DNA from: Aquimarina latercula DSM 2041
Lineage (GTDB): Bacteria > Bacteroidota > Bacteroidia > Flavobacteriales > Flavobacteriaceae
Reading direction: 5' to 3'
Assembly (NCBI RefSeq): GCF_000430645.1
Contig: NZ_AUMK01000005.1
Location: 124,001 to 188,000 of the forward strand
DNA length: 64,000 bases
Positions 33,476-42,276 of the stretch are shown here, piece after piece (position 1 is the stretch's first letter; every line of letters begins with the position of its first letter). Both the position numbers and the translations under genes were made by a program. The notes beneath the pieces were generated by a model. That model was not told the DNA's origin, did no database searches, and saw only the letters and a program-made list of their open reading frames with translations.

Positions 33476-34269
33476 TGAGCAACTATCCAACTAATATAAA
33501 TCATTGTAAAAATTGTGGTTTTCAGATTGATCACTATTCCTTTTGCCCTGATTGTGGTGCTAAAAAAATAACGAAACGCATCACATTTAAAAACTTAACT
33601 CAAGAATTTAGTGATCGATTTCTTAATCTTGACAATTCATTTATAAGAACATTTATACACCTATTCACCCAACCGAATACTGTAATTGACGGATTCATTC
33701 ATGGTCTAAGAAAAAGATATGTAAATGTTTTTAGTTACTTTGCTATTTCTCTAACTATATCAAGTTTATATAGTTTCATTCTCGGTAAGTATAAAGATGT
33801 AATCTTCTCGAATGTATTTACAGATGCCAATCAAATTAAAGCCTCAAAAGTAGCTTCTGATTTTTCGTTTGAATATCAATCTGTGATCTCATTTTTAACC
33901 ATACCGATTCTAGCTTTGATATCGCGACTGGTATTTATAAACTATAAAAAATATAACCTTACTGAACATTTTGTAATCTACTTATATGCGTACTCACATA
34001 TTACTATGGTTATAAGTTTTATTACTTTACCACTACTTCTAACCGTTAAAAACATATACTTAATTCTATGGGTTCAGTTCCCCGTTTCCATTATTTATAT
34101 TGCATACGTACTTAAAAGTCTTTATGAGATAAATCTAAAAAAAATGCTAATTAAGACCTTGTTTTTTATTATAATTATGTCTGTTTTATTTGTGATTTTT
34201 AGCATAATCGTAGCAATTGTAATGATGAAAACAGGTGTTATGACCGGTGAATCAACATCTTCTATTTAA
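33475..34269 (+). CDS. DUF3667 zinc-ribbon membrane protein 1
   Basis: A 264-residue protein. The N-terminus has a zinc ribbon of two CxxC knuckles ('HCKNCGF' and 'FCPDCGAKK', about residues 10-32), followed by 'ITKRITFKNL', then four or five transmembrane helices between about 85 and 255. This is the DUF3667 architecture, of unknown function. Its ATG overlaps the cdaA stop codon by one base, which implies coupled translation and a possible functional link with c-di-AMP synthesis. It is similar along its whole length to the next gene. Confidence 0.85.
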   Translation: MSNYPTNINHCKNCGFQIDHYSFCPDCGAKKITKRITFKNLTQEFSDRFLNLDNSFIRTFIHLFTQPNTVIDGFIHGLRKRYVNVFSYFAISLTISSLYSFILGKYKDVIFSNVFTDANQIKASKVASDFSFEYQSVISFLTIPILALISRLVFINYKKYNLTEHFVIYLYAYSHITMVISFITLPLLLTVKNIYLILWVQFPVSIIYIAYVLKSLYEINLKKMLIKTLFFIIIMSVLFVIFSIIVAIVMMKTGVMTGESTSSI

Positions 34270-34300
34270 TTAATATTAAAAAAAACAAGCGTAATATATA

Positions 34301-35077
34301 ATGGATAAAACTGTTGCAGTTAATAATTGTAAGAACTGTGGAGATAATATAAAAAATGTTAATTTCTGTTCTAACTGTGGTGCTAAAAAAATCACAAAAC
34401 GTATTACTTTTAAAAACTTACTTACAGAAATAAGTGAAGTCTATCTTAATGTAGATAACACTTTTATAAAAACAATTAGAGATCTTACTATAAAACCTCA
34501 CTTAGTAATCGATGATTATATTAATGGTGTCAGAAAAAAACACCTTAATCTACCTTCATACTTTCTATTATCACTTACATTATCGACTATCTTAACCTTC
34601 TTAAAGGAAAAAGCTTTTAACATTGCATCTGAATATGAAAAATTAGATGACCAATCAGAAACATTGAAGTTTTTTATAGAAGTAACAGAAAAATATCCTA
34701 CACTTGGTTATTTTTTATTAATACCTTTTTACTCGTTTATATCCAAATTTATATTTAGAAAATATAAGAAGTATAATTTCACAGAACATATCGTAATAAA
34801 CACATACCTAATAGCACATCTAACGATATTAACCTTTATTCCTTATCTAATTTCGTTTAGCTTTGGTGATTATATAGAAGAAAGTAGTTTTGTTTTTTTA
34901 GGGATTCAGGCTATTTACGCAACATTTTTATTCAAAAATTTATATAAAATTAAATACATAAAGGTTATCGTAAAAGGACTTATTGGATTCTTATTGATTC
35001 TTTTAATCTTTATCGGATTAGCAGTTGCGATGGCTCTATCTACAAAGTTTCTTGAAGAATACGGGTTTCTTAACTAA
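34301..35077 (+). CDS. DUF3667 zinc-ribbon membrane protein 2
   Basis: A 258-residue paralog of the preceding protein, with the same two CxxC knuckles ('NCKNCGD' and 'FCSNCGAKK'), the near-identical 'KKITKRITFKNL' segment and about four membrane helices. The soluble loop after the second helix is diverged. It lies 31 bp downstream, so cdaA and the two DUF3667 genes read as one operon. It ends convergently with the ABC exporter gene, overlapping it by 4 bp. Confidence 0.85.
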   Translation: MDKTVAVNNCKNCGDNIKNVNFCSNCGAKKITKRITFKNLLTEISEVYLNVDNTFIKTIRDLTIKPHLVIDDYINGVRKKHLNLPSYFLLSLTLSTILTFLKEKAFNIASEYEKLDDQSETLKFFIEVTEKYPTLGYFLLIPFYSFISKFIFRKYKKYNFTEHIVINTYLIAHLTILTFIPYLISFSFGDYIEESSFVFLGIQAIYATFLFKNLYKIKYIKVIVKGLIGFLLILLIFIGLAVAMALSTKFLEEYGFLN

Positions 35078-36840
35078 GCTTCTCGGACTTCTGAAAATTG
35101 CACATCATAAAGATTTTTGTAGTAGCCGTTTTCAACCTCCAACAGCTCATTGTGGTTTCCTTGTTCTACAATCTTACCGCTATCCATAACGATAATTTTA
35201 TCAGCATTTTTAATGGTTGCTAATCGGTGAGCAATAACAATAGAAGTTCTACCTTCTGTAATCTTGTCGGTAGCGTCCTGGATCAATTGTTCGCTATGAG
35301 AATCTATAGAAGATGTGGCTTCATCTAAAACTAAAACACCAGGATTAGAAACGTAAGCTCTAAGAAAAGATATCAATTGCCTTTGACCAGAAGAGAGCAT
35401 CACCCCTCTTTCTTTCACATTATAATGATAACCGCCAGGAAGGCTACTTATAAAATCATGAATCCCTATTTCTTTAGCAGCTTTCACAACTTGATCCTCT
35501 GTTATATTCGTATTATTTAGCGTTATATTATTAAAAATAGTATCTGCAAACAAAAACACATCTTGCAAAACTACAGCGATATGGCTTCGCAAAGATTTTA
35601 AATCAATGGTATCAATAGGTTTTTTATCAATAGAAATAACTCCTCCGTCGATTTCATAAAACCTATTTAACAAATTTATAATTGTCGATTTACCTGCACC
35701 AGTGGCCCCTACAATTGCAACTGTTTCTCCAGAATTAACAGAAAACGAGATTCCTTTTAACACTTCTTCTCCTTCTATATAACTAAAACGAACATCATTA
35801 AAATCAATATTCCCTTCTATATTCTGAAGTTCTATCGTTCCTAAATCATTTATCTTAGAATTTGTATCCAATACTGCAAATACTCGATTAGCCGCAACCA
35901 TACCCATTTGTAGAGTATTAAACTTATCCGCTATCTGTCGCAGTGGTCTAAAAAGCATTTGAGATAACTCAATAAAAGCAATTACAACACCTAAGGTAAT
36001 CACATCACCCTGCGCAGCTCTTAATCCCCCATACCAAACTATTAATCCTATAGTGATCGAACTAGACATTTCTGCAATAGGAAAAAATATCGAATTATAC
36101 CAAACGGTTTTTATCCATCCTTTTTTGTGCTTTTCATTTATTTCTTTAAAACTATCATATTCAATATCCTCTCTAGTAAAGAGCTGAACTATTTTCATTC
36201 CAGTTATTCGTTCCTGTACAAAAGAATTTAAATTAGAAACTTGAGTTCTTACTTCTTCAAAAGCAGTTTTCATTTTTCTTTGAAAAACCCTAGTAGCAAA
36301 AATTATAAAAGGTAAAATTGCTAAAACAATTAAGGTAAGTTGCCAACTGTAGTACAACATAAAACAAAGAATAACCGCCATTTTTAACAAGTCACTTATG
36401 ATCATAAAAAGTCCTTGACTAAATATACTGGCAATCGTTTCTATATCACTCACTGCACGAGTTACTAATCTACCTACCGCAGACTTATCATAATACTGTT
36501 TCTTAAAACCTAACATATGATCAAAGAGCTTCACTCTAACATCTCTAATCACCTCCTGACCTAACCAATTAGCAAAATATATAAATAGAAATTGGAAAAT
36601 AACCTCCAATAATAACACTCCGAATATTAAGCTGATATAAAAAACTATTAATTTTTCATCCTTAGGAATAAAACTTTCGTCAATTGTTTTCTGTAATAAG
36701 AGAGGTCTTAACACCGCAAAAGCGGATAATAAGATAGCAGATAAAGCCACAAAATAAAATGTAAACCGATAAGGATTAGTGTAACTAATCAATCTTCTAA
36801 ATAATTTAAAATCAAATGCCTTTCCGCTTTTTTCAGCCAT
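35074..36840 (-). CDS. ABC exporter, fused permease-ATPase (MsbA-like)
   Basis: A 588-residue half-transporter with six transmembrane helices in residues about 25-320 and a C-terminal ATPase: Walker A 'GATGAGKST' (about 380), Q-loop 'VVLQDVFLF', signature 'LSSGQRQL', Walker B 'VLVLDEATSS' and H-loop 'IAHRLAT'. It works as a dimer in the inner membrane and exports lipids, drugs or peptides; MsbA-like lipid export is plausible but not proven. Its start codon overlaps the truA stop by one base (TAATG), implying an operon. Confidence 0.92.
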   Translation of the reverse strand: MAEKSGKAFDFKLFRRLISYTNPYRFTFYFVALSAILLSAFAVLRPLLLQKTIDESFIPKDEKLIVFYISLIFGVLLLEVIFQFLFIYFANWLGQEVIRDVRVKLFDHMLGFKKQYYDKSAVGRLVTRAVSDIETIASIFSQGLFMIISDLLKMAVILCFMLYYSWQLTLIVLAILPFIIFATRVFQRKMKTAFEEVRTQVSNLNSFVQERITGMKIVQLFTREDIEYDSFKEINEKHKKGWIKTVWYNSIFFPIAEMSSSITIGLIVWYGGLRAAQGDVITLGVVIAFIELSQMLFRPLRQIADKFNTLQMGMVAANRVFAVLDTNSKINDLGTIELQNIEGNIDFNDVRFSYIEGEEVLKGISFSVNSGETVAIVGATGAGKSTIINLLNRFYEIDGGVISIDKKPIDTIDLKSLRSHIAVVLQDVFLFADTIFNNITLNNTNITEDQVVKAAKEIGIHDFISSLPGGYHYNVKERGVMLSSGQRQLISFLRAYVSNPGVLVLDEATSSIDSHSEQLIQDATDKITEGRTSIVIAHRLATIKNADKIIVMDSGKIVEQGNHNELLEVENGYYKNLYDVQFSEVREA

Positions 36841-37589
36841 TATTTTTTACAATAAATAGTTTTTAGGTACTGTACTTCTGTCAAATATAAACCATGAGCT
36901 GGCACAGAATACCCAGCTTCACTTCTGTTTTCACTTTTAATTATCCTTTCTAAATCTTCTAAACCTAATTTATGTTCTCCAATTTCTATAAGTGTTCCAA
37001 CAATCGCTCTTACCATATTTCTTAAAAAACGATTTGCGGAAATCTTAAAAATTAATTTATTATCATTCATCTCCCAAACAGCACGGGTAATAGTACAATT
37101 ATACGTTTTTACATCGGTTTTAGACTTACTAAAACATTTAAAACTCGTATAGTTTAACAGTAATTTAGCAGCTTCATTCATCAAGTCAACATCCAACTCT
37201 TTCTTTAGATAATACGCACTATCTATGCTAAAAGGGTCTTTATACAGTGTTACAAAATACTCATAAGACCTACTTATCGCATCAAACCTTGCGTGCGCAT
37301 CATCACTTACCAAACTCATTTCTTTTATTGCAATCTCTTTAGGAAGAAGAGAATTAAGCTTATATCGAAATTGAACAACGTCCAATTCATCCTCATTATC
37401 AAAATGAGCCATTATTTGTTTTGCATGAACGCCAGCATCTGTTCTACCAGCACCAACAATATCAATCTTAGATTTCAACAATAATGATAGCGAATTTTCT
37501 AAAACCTCTTGTACAGAAATTGCATTAGGTTGTCGTTGCCATCCATGATATGGAGTTCCATTATATGAAAGTTCTAAAAAATATCTCAA
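36840..37589 (-). CDS. truA: tRNA pseudouridine(38-40) synthase TruA
   Basis: A 249-residue enzyme that makes pseudouridine at positions 38-40 of tRNA anticodon stems. The catalytic Asp51 is in 'GAGRTDAGVHA'; 'YNGTPYHGWQRQP' near the N-terminus and 'FLRNMVRAIVGTL' (about 193-205) are further family motifs. Length is standard. It is followed without a gap by the ABC exporter gene and preceded by a TATATTTG promoter box. Confidence 0.96.
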   Translation of the reverse strand: MRYFLELSYNGTPYHGWQRQPNAISVQEVLENSLSLLLKSKIDIVGAGRTDAGVHAKQIMAHFDNEDELDVVQFRYKLNSLLPKEIAIKEMSLVSDDAHARFDAISRSYEYFVTLYKDPFSIDSAYYLKKELDVDLMNEAAKLLLNYTSFKCFSKSKTDVKTYNCTITRAVWEMNDNKLIFKISANRFLRNMVRAIVGTLIEIGEHKLGLEDLERIIKSENRSEAGYSVPAHGLYLTEVQYLKTIYCKK

Positions 37590-37622
37590 AGGTTTATCCT
37601 ATTTTTGTCCTAGTTCTAATCG

Positions 37623-37630
37623 CAAATATA
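37623..37630 (-). promoter_or_regulatory. -7 promoter box of truA
   Basis: TATATTTG on the minus strand (TAnnTTTG consensus) lies 33 bp before the truA start codon. Confidence 0.45.
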
Positions 37631-37707
37631 CTTTATAATATAGAGATGAATTATATAGTAACACTTCGGTTTATTTATTACATCATAAATCTTTCTTATT
37701 CAATAAT

Positions 37708-38202
37708 TTGAAAAAAATACTCTTACTTAGCGATACTCATAGCTATATCGACGATCGTATTTTACATTATGTAAACGAAGCAGATGAAGTTTGGCATGCA
37801 GGAGACATCGGCGACCTCAAAGTAACCGATAAGATCGAAGCCATTAAACCACTTCGTGCTGTTTACGGAAATATCGATGATGACAAAGCCAGAGTTTGTT
37901 TTCCGCTACATCAGCGATTTTCTTGTGAAGAAGTTTCTGTTTGGATCACTCATATTGGAGGATATCCACCAAAATATAATCGCAATACAATACAGGAAAT
38001 AAAAACAAACCCACCGCAATTATTCATATGTGGACATTCACATATTTTAAAAGTGATTCCTGACAAAAATAACGGCGTATTACATATGAATCCTGGAGCA
38101 GCCGGAAAACATGGATTTCATAAAGTAAGAACCATGTTACGATTTACATTACGTAAAGGAAAAATAGAAAACCTCGAAGTAATCGAGCTTGGTAAAAAAT
38201 AA
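37708..38202 (+). CDS. YfcE/MJ0936-type metallophosphoesterase (TTG start)
   Basis: A 164-residue phosphodiesterase of the calcineurin-like superfamily. Metal ligands appear in order: 'LSDTHS' (Asp8, His10), 'HAGDIGD' (Asp33), 'VYGNIDD' (Asn, about 54), 'ITHIGGYPP' (His) and 'ICGHSHI' (two His). The family hydrolyses phosphodiesters with Mn2+, but physiological substrates are unclear. Translation starts at TTG, giving the expected 'MKKILLLSDTH' N-terminus. It diverges from truA. Confidence 0.9.
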   Translation: MKKILLLSDTHSYIDDRILHYVNEADEVWHAGDIGDLKVTDKIEAIKPLRAVYGNIDDDKARVCFPLHQRFSCEEVSVWITHIGGYPPKYNRNTIQEIKTNPPQLFICGHSHILKVIPDKNNGVLHMNPGAAGKHGFHKVRTMLRFTLRKGKIENLEVIELGKK

Positions 38203-38228
38203 GACCCGAAGTTGGCATACTCCGGGTC
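38190..38228 (-). terminator. Terminator of the DUF4293 gene
   Basis: GACCCG (38203-38208) pairs with CGGGTC (38223-38228); on the minus strand a T-rich tail follows, inside the end of the convergent phosphoesterase gene. Confidence 0.6.
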
Positions 38229-38259
38229 CTAACGCACTAATACTACTAAGATTTTAGGT

Positions 38260-38670
38260 TTATCGTAATCGATCTACAGATTTTACGAGATTTTCATCCT
38301 TTTTTATAGCCTTGTTGGCTACAACTAATAAAACGATAGAAATAATAGGAATCAACATCCCAATACCTTTCTCCGAAACCAAGGTTTCTCCAGATAATGT
38401 TAGTGACCAATAAACAAATACTCCTAGTAAAATAAAGTTTAATAAGATATTGATACGCCCCAAAACAAATTGAAGCTGTCTATTTTTAAATAAAAAAATA
38501 CTTACTAAAGCCAAAATTGCTGACCCAGCAAACATTCCCAAAACCAAAAGATTATCCTGAGGTAATAATTCCTCTCCATTTTCATTAAGTCCATAAGGCA
38601 AAATAGTAGACAACCCACCGGATATTAAAACTACTAAAAACAAATAAACTGATTGAATTCTTTGTATCAT
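38260..38670 (-). CDS. DUF4293 membrane protein
   Basis: A 136-residue protein with four transmembrane helices (about 6-24, 42-62, 70-88 and 100-120) and short loops. It starts with 'MIQRIQSVYLFLV', a conserved N-terminus of the DUF4293 family found beside rho in many Bacteroidota. Function is unknown. It is divergently oriented to rho. Confidence 0.8.
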   Translation of the reverse strand: MIQRIQSVYLFLVVLISGGLSTILPYGLNENGEELLPQDNLLVLGMFAGSAILALVSIFLFKNRQLQFVLGRINILLNFILLGVFVYWSLTLSGETLVSEKGIGMLIPIISIVLLVVANKAIKKDENLVKSVDRLR

Positions 38671-38746
38671 TCCCCCTTATTCTTTTGGAAAAGCAAAAAT
38701 AAGAGTTTCTTTTCATAATTATGTGTAAAAATCAAAAATAAAGTCG

Positions 38747-38790
38747 TATACTTGCATCACAATTTATGTAACCCATTCTATTTAGGTTAC
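38747..38790 (+). promoter_or_regulatory. Probable rho promoter and leader hairpin
   Basis: TATACTTG (38747-38754) resembles the TAnnTTTG -7 box and lies about 115 bp before the rho start. The resulting leader contains a hairpin GTAACC / GGTTAC (38768-38790, 11-nt loop). Long leaders fit the known self-regulation of rho, but this is inference. Confidence 0.4.
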
Positions 38791-38870
38791 TTACCTTCAA
38801 AATAAAATTTTCCTAGAATTCTTCTTTAGAAAATTTAATACCAGAACCTTAAATTATATAACAAATTTAA

Positions 38871-40544
38871 ATGTTAGAGATTTCTGAATTAAAAGCAAAA
38901 AAGCTTCCTGAGCTACAGGAAATTGCGAAAAGTTTAAATGTACCTAAATTTCGCACCATGAAAAAGTTAGACTTGGTATATCAAATACTTGATTACCAGG
39001 CAGCAAACCCTAACAAGGTAAAAGAGGTTATCACAGAAGATTCTTCTACTAAAACAGAGAAGAAAACCGAAAAACCACAATCAAAGCAAGCACCAAGGCA
39101 AAGAAGACCGCGTAAAACCGCAAACACTCAAAATCCTCAAGCTAAAAAAGACACAAATCCTCCTGTAGAAAAAAGTAATCCTGTTAAACAAGAGCCTAAG
39201 GAGAACACCCAACCTGCGAAAGAGGTCAAGGAAAACAAAAAACCTCAAAGAAAACAGGAAGACAAAAAAGAGGAACGTAAAGACGATAACAGGAAAGATA
39301 ATCGCAATAGAAATAACGATAAATCCCAAAACAAAAACCGTAATAACAATAATAAAAAAGATAATAACGGAAATAGGGATAACGGAAATAGAGACAATAG
39401 AAATCGCTATAAAGAACCAGATTACGAATTTGATGCAATCATCCAAAGCGAAGGAGTACTTGACATCATGCAAGATGGTTATGGCTTTTTAAGATCTAGT
39501 GACTACAACTACCTTTCTTCTCCCGATGACATATACGTTTCACAATCACAAATTAGACTATTTGGGCTTAAGACAGGGGATACAGTTCTTGGACAAGTAA
39601 GACCCCCTAAAGAAGGTGAAAAATACTTCCCTCTTATAAAGGTAAATAAAATTAACGGCCTCGATCCTCAAGTAGTAAGAGACAGAGTTTCTTTTGAACA
39701 CCTAACACCACTTTTTCCACAAGAGAAATTTAAATTAGCAGAAAGACAAAGCACTATATCAACACGAATAATGGATTTGTTTTCCCCTATTGGTAAAGGA
39801 CAACGAGGCATGATCGTTTCTCAACCAAAAACAGGTAAAACAATGCTACTAAAGGATGTAGCCAATGCAATTGCAGCCAATCATCCCGAAGTATACCAAA
39901 TGATATTACTGATCGATGAAAGACCCGAAGAAGTTACCGACATGCAGCGTAATGTTCGTGGAGAAGTTATAGCATCAACATTTGACAAGGAAGCTCACGA
40001 GCACGTGAAAATAGCCAATATAGTTTTAGAAAAAGCTAAAAGATTAGTAGAATGCGGTCATGATGTAGTAATACTACTAGACTCTATTACCCGTTTAGCA
40101 AGAGCATACAATACTGTACAACCTGCTTCTGGTAAAATTCTTAGTGGTGGTGTTGATGCAAATGCACTACACAAACCAAAACGTTTCTTTGGAGCAGCAC
40201 GTAATATAGAAAATGGAGGATCCCTTACTATTATCGCCACAGCCTTAACAGAAACCGGCTCTAAGATGGACGAAGTTATTTTTGAAGAGTTCAAAGGAAC
40301 AGGTAATATGGAATTACAATTAGATCGTAAAATATCCAATCGTAGAATTTTCCCTGCTATTGATCTTACATCGTCAAGTACACGTAGAGATGACATATTA
40401 TTAGACGAAAACACAATACAAAGGATGTGGGTAATGAGAAAATACCTAGCGGATATGAATCCTGTAGAAGCTATGGAATTTATCAATGAGCGTTTTAAAC
40501 AAACAAGAAACAATGATGAATTCTTGATTTCCATGAACGGATAA
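38871..40544 (+). CDS. rho: Transcription termination factor Rho
   Basis: A 557-residue RNA-dependent ATPase helicase. The Rho N-terminal helical domain (1-45) is followed by a low-complexity insertion (about 50-190) made mostly of Lys, Asn, Arg, Asp and Gln. Next come the cold-shock-like RNA-binding domain ('[22 protein letters not shown]', about 202-223), Walker A 'PKTGKT' (about 319-324), Walker B '[14 protein letters not shown]' and the Q-loop '[10 protein letters not shown]'. The hexamer loads on RNA and ends transcription. The inserted charged, Asn-rich segment is common in Bacteroidota Rho and may form condensates or extra RNA contacts. Confidence 0.97.
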   Translation: MLEISELKAKKLPELQEIAKSLNVPKFRTMKKLDLVYQILDYQAANPNKVKEVITEDSSTKTEKKTEKPQSKQAPRQRRPRKTANTQNPQAKKDTNPPVEKSNPVKQEPKENTQPAKEVKENKKPQRKQEDKKEERKDDNRKDNRNRNNDKSQNKNRNNNNKKDNNGNRDNGNRDNRNRYKEPDYEFDAIIQSEGVLDIMQDGYGFLRSSDYNYLSSPDDIYVSQSQIRLFGLKTGDTVLGQVRPPKEGEKYFPLIKVNKINGLDPQVVRDRVSFEHLTPLFPQEKFKLAERQSTISTRIMDLFSPIGKGQRGMIVSQPKTGKTMLLKDVANAIAANHPEVYQMILLIDERPEEVTDMQRNVRGEVIASTFDKEAHEHVKIANIVLEKAKRLVECGHDVVILLDSITRLARAYNTVQPASGKILSGGVDANALHKPKRFFGAARNIENGGSLTIIATALTETGSKMDEVIFEEFKGTGNMELQLDRKISNRRIFPAIDLTSSSTRRDDILLDENTIQRMWVMRKYLADMNPVEAMEFINERFKQTRNNDEFLISMNG

Positions 40545-40570
40545 AACACACCTTATATATATAATGTAGA

Positions 40571-40606
40571 AAATGGCTGTCACTAAAATGACAGCCATTT
40601 TTTTAT
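40571..40606. terminator. Terminator after rho
   Basis: A 12-bp perfect stem (AAATGGCTGTCA / TGACAGCCATTT, 6-nt loop) followed by a run of T. Confidence 0.9.
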
Positions 40607-40644
40607 TTACAGTTTTTTTAAGGATCATAATCAGCACATCTATG

Positions 40645-40652
40645 TAATTTTG
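40645..40652 (+). promoter_or_regulatory. -7 promoter box of msrA
   Basis: TAATTTTG matches TAnnTTTG exactly and lies 60 bp before the msrA start codon. Confidence 0.4.
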
Positions 40653-40712
40653 CAATAAAGATTAAACACTGAAAGGTTTAACAACAAACAAAGACTATTA
40701 TAAAAAAAAATT

Positions 40713-41384
40713 ATGAAGACCTTAATATATAGCATACTCACCGTTTCTACTTTACTAACTAGTTGCCAAGGTAATAGTCAAAATAATAACCAAATTAGTA
40801 ATACCGCTCAAAATCAAAACATAAAAGCTATCCAAACCGAACCAATTAATGGATTAGAACGAGCATATTTCGCCAGCGGATGTTTTTGGTGCGTAGAAGC
40901 AGTATATGAAAGCGTTATTGGCGTACAAGAAGTAGTCTCTGGATACTCTGGAGGACATACCAAAAATCCCACCTATGAATCGAGCAATACTGGACGCACG
41001 GGGCACGCAGAAGCTGTAGAAGTTTTATATGATCCAAAAATAATTTCCTTTTCATCACTAATTGACGTTTATTTTGGTTCCCAAAATCCAACACAAATAA
41101 ACGGCCAAGGCCCAGATCACGGGTCTCAATACAGATCAATTATATTTTATCAAAATGATGAACAAAAAAATATAATTCAAAAAAAGAAAAACTTTCTTAG
41201 CAAAAGTTTAAATAGACAAATCGCAGCAGAAGTAACTCCATTTCAAAAATTTTGGAAAGCAGAAGATTATCACCAAGATTACGAAAAAAGAAATCCATAT
41301 AATAGATATATTCAGAATGTATCCATACCAAGATTAAAACGTTTTCAAAAAAAATTCCCTGAATTAATCAAAGAAAACCACTAA
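40713..41384 (+). CDS. msrA: Peptide methionine (S)-S-oxide reductase, lipoprotein form
   Basis: A 223-residue enzyme that repairs oxidised methionine. A lipoprotein signal peptide (lipobox 'LLTSC', Cys18) and a Gln/Asn-rich linker (19-45) precede the MsrA domain, so it acts in the periplasm or at the surface. The catalytic Cys57 is in 'SGCFWCVEAVYE'; 'SGYSGGHTKNPTYE', 'GHAEAVEVLYDP' and 'DHGSQYRSIIF' are standard motifs. There is no MsrB domain. It is a single gene after the rho terminator. Confidence 0.94.
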   Translation: MKTLIYSILTVSTLLTSCQGNSQNNNQISNTAQNQNIKAIQTEPINGLERAYFASGCFWCVEAVYESVIGVQEVVSGYSGGHTKNPTYESSNTGRTGHAEAVEVLYDPKIISFSSLIDVYFGSQNPTQINGQGPDHGSQYRSIIFYQNDEQKNIIQKKKNFLSKSLNRQIAAEVTPFQKFWKAEDYHQDYEKRNPYNRYIQNVSIPRLKRFQKKFPELIKENH

Positions 41385-42276
41385 ATCGTTTTCTAAACGA
41401 CCATATACAAATTCTTTTAAATGATAATCACATTCTCACTAAAATCTTACACCACAAAAACGGTCAGCTATTTCTGACGGAGGCAAAACTCGATCTAAAA
41501 ACAACGTAAATAAGTGAATTTTTCAATAGAGTATTAGCCATGTTAATCTTAAAATAAAATACCTAATACAACAAACTGAAATATATGAGAATTTAAAACA
41601 AAACAAAGAAAGAAAAAACTCAAACTACTTAATATCAAAAAGATAAGATCACCAAGAAGAATAATATCTATTTAAAAATACAGAAATATACTATGCATGC
41701 ATAATTAAAAATGTTAAAGTATTGTAAAAAACAAAATCCAATCACTAATAATCCATTGATAAAAAAAGTAAAAATAAATTTTAAAAAAACTAAAAAATCG
41801 CTCACCGACTTCAAGCCCAATAAACACGGTGTAAATCAGTTGTAATACACAAAATAATCGTTGAAAAACACAAATTGATTAAAAAAAAAGTAGATTTTTA
41901 TGCAAATAAAGTCAAAACAAGTTGTGTTTTTCATATTAATAACTTACTTTTGTTTATAGTTTAAGAGTTTTCAACTCAGCTGATTAATAAATAAGTTTAA
42001 ACTTGTGCTCAAGGAAAACATGTTTAATTAACTGAAAAACAACAACTTAAGCTTATAAATGTTCTTTAAAAATCTACTTTATTTAACACAAAGGCAACTT
42101 TTGTTAACAATTTAGAAATGTCATTAAAAATAGTTTGGCATGTTTTTTGAGAACGGATTTTTGAACAATAACTTTTAAAAGAGTATAAAAAAAGCAACTA
42201 AAGATTAACGTCTTAAGATTAAAGAACCCTAATCTGCTTTATTTTTGAATTTTAACTATGTAAACACAGAAAGATT
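41385..42276. other. Long AT-rich intergenic region before the SH3 protein gene
   Basis: About 890 bp with no ORF that looks coding. Small features seen are a GTCAG/CTGAC hairpin near 41462-41478 and a sigma-54-like element at 42136-42150. The last 350 bp are rich in short A/T runs. No riboswitch or known RNA was recognised. Confidence 0.5.
42136..42150 (+). promoter_or_regulatory. Sigma-54-like promoter element
   Basis: TGGCATG-TTTT-TTGA matches the RpoN consensus TGGCAYR-N4-TTGCW except at one core position (A for C) and the last base. It would start a transcript about 115 nt upstream of the SH3 protein gene. Chance occurrence in AT-rich DNA is possible. Confidence 0.35.

Noticed and set aside
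39081..39473. Two overlapping minus-strand frames within rho
   Set aside because: They are mirror readings of the Lys/Asn/Arg-rich low-complexity segment; hydrophobic runs result from AAA/AAC codons read in reverse.
41385..42276. A CRISPR array or riboswitch in the long AT-rich gap
   Set aside because: No regular repeat-spacer pattern and no conserved riboswitch core is visible; repetition is limited to short A/T runs.
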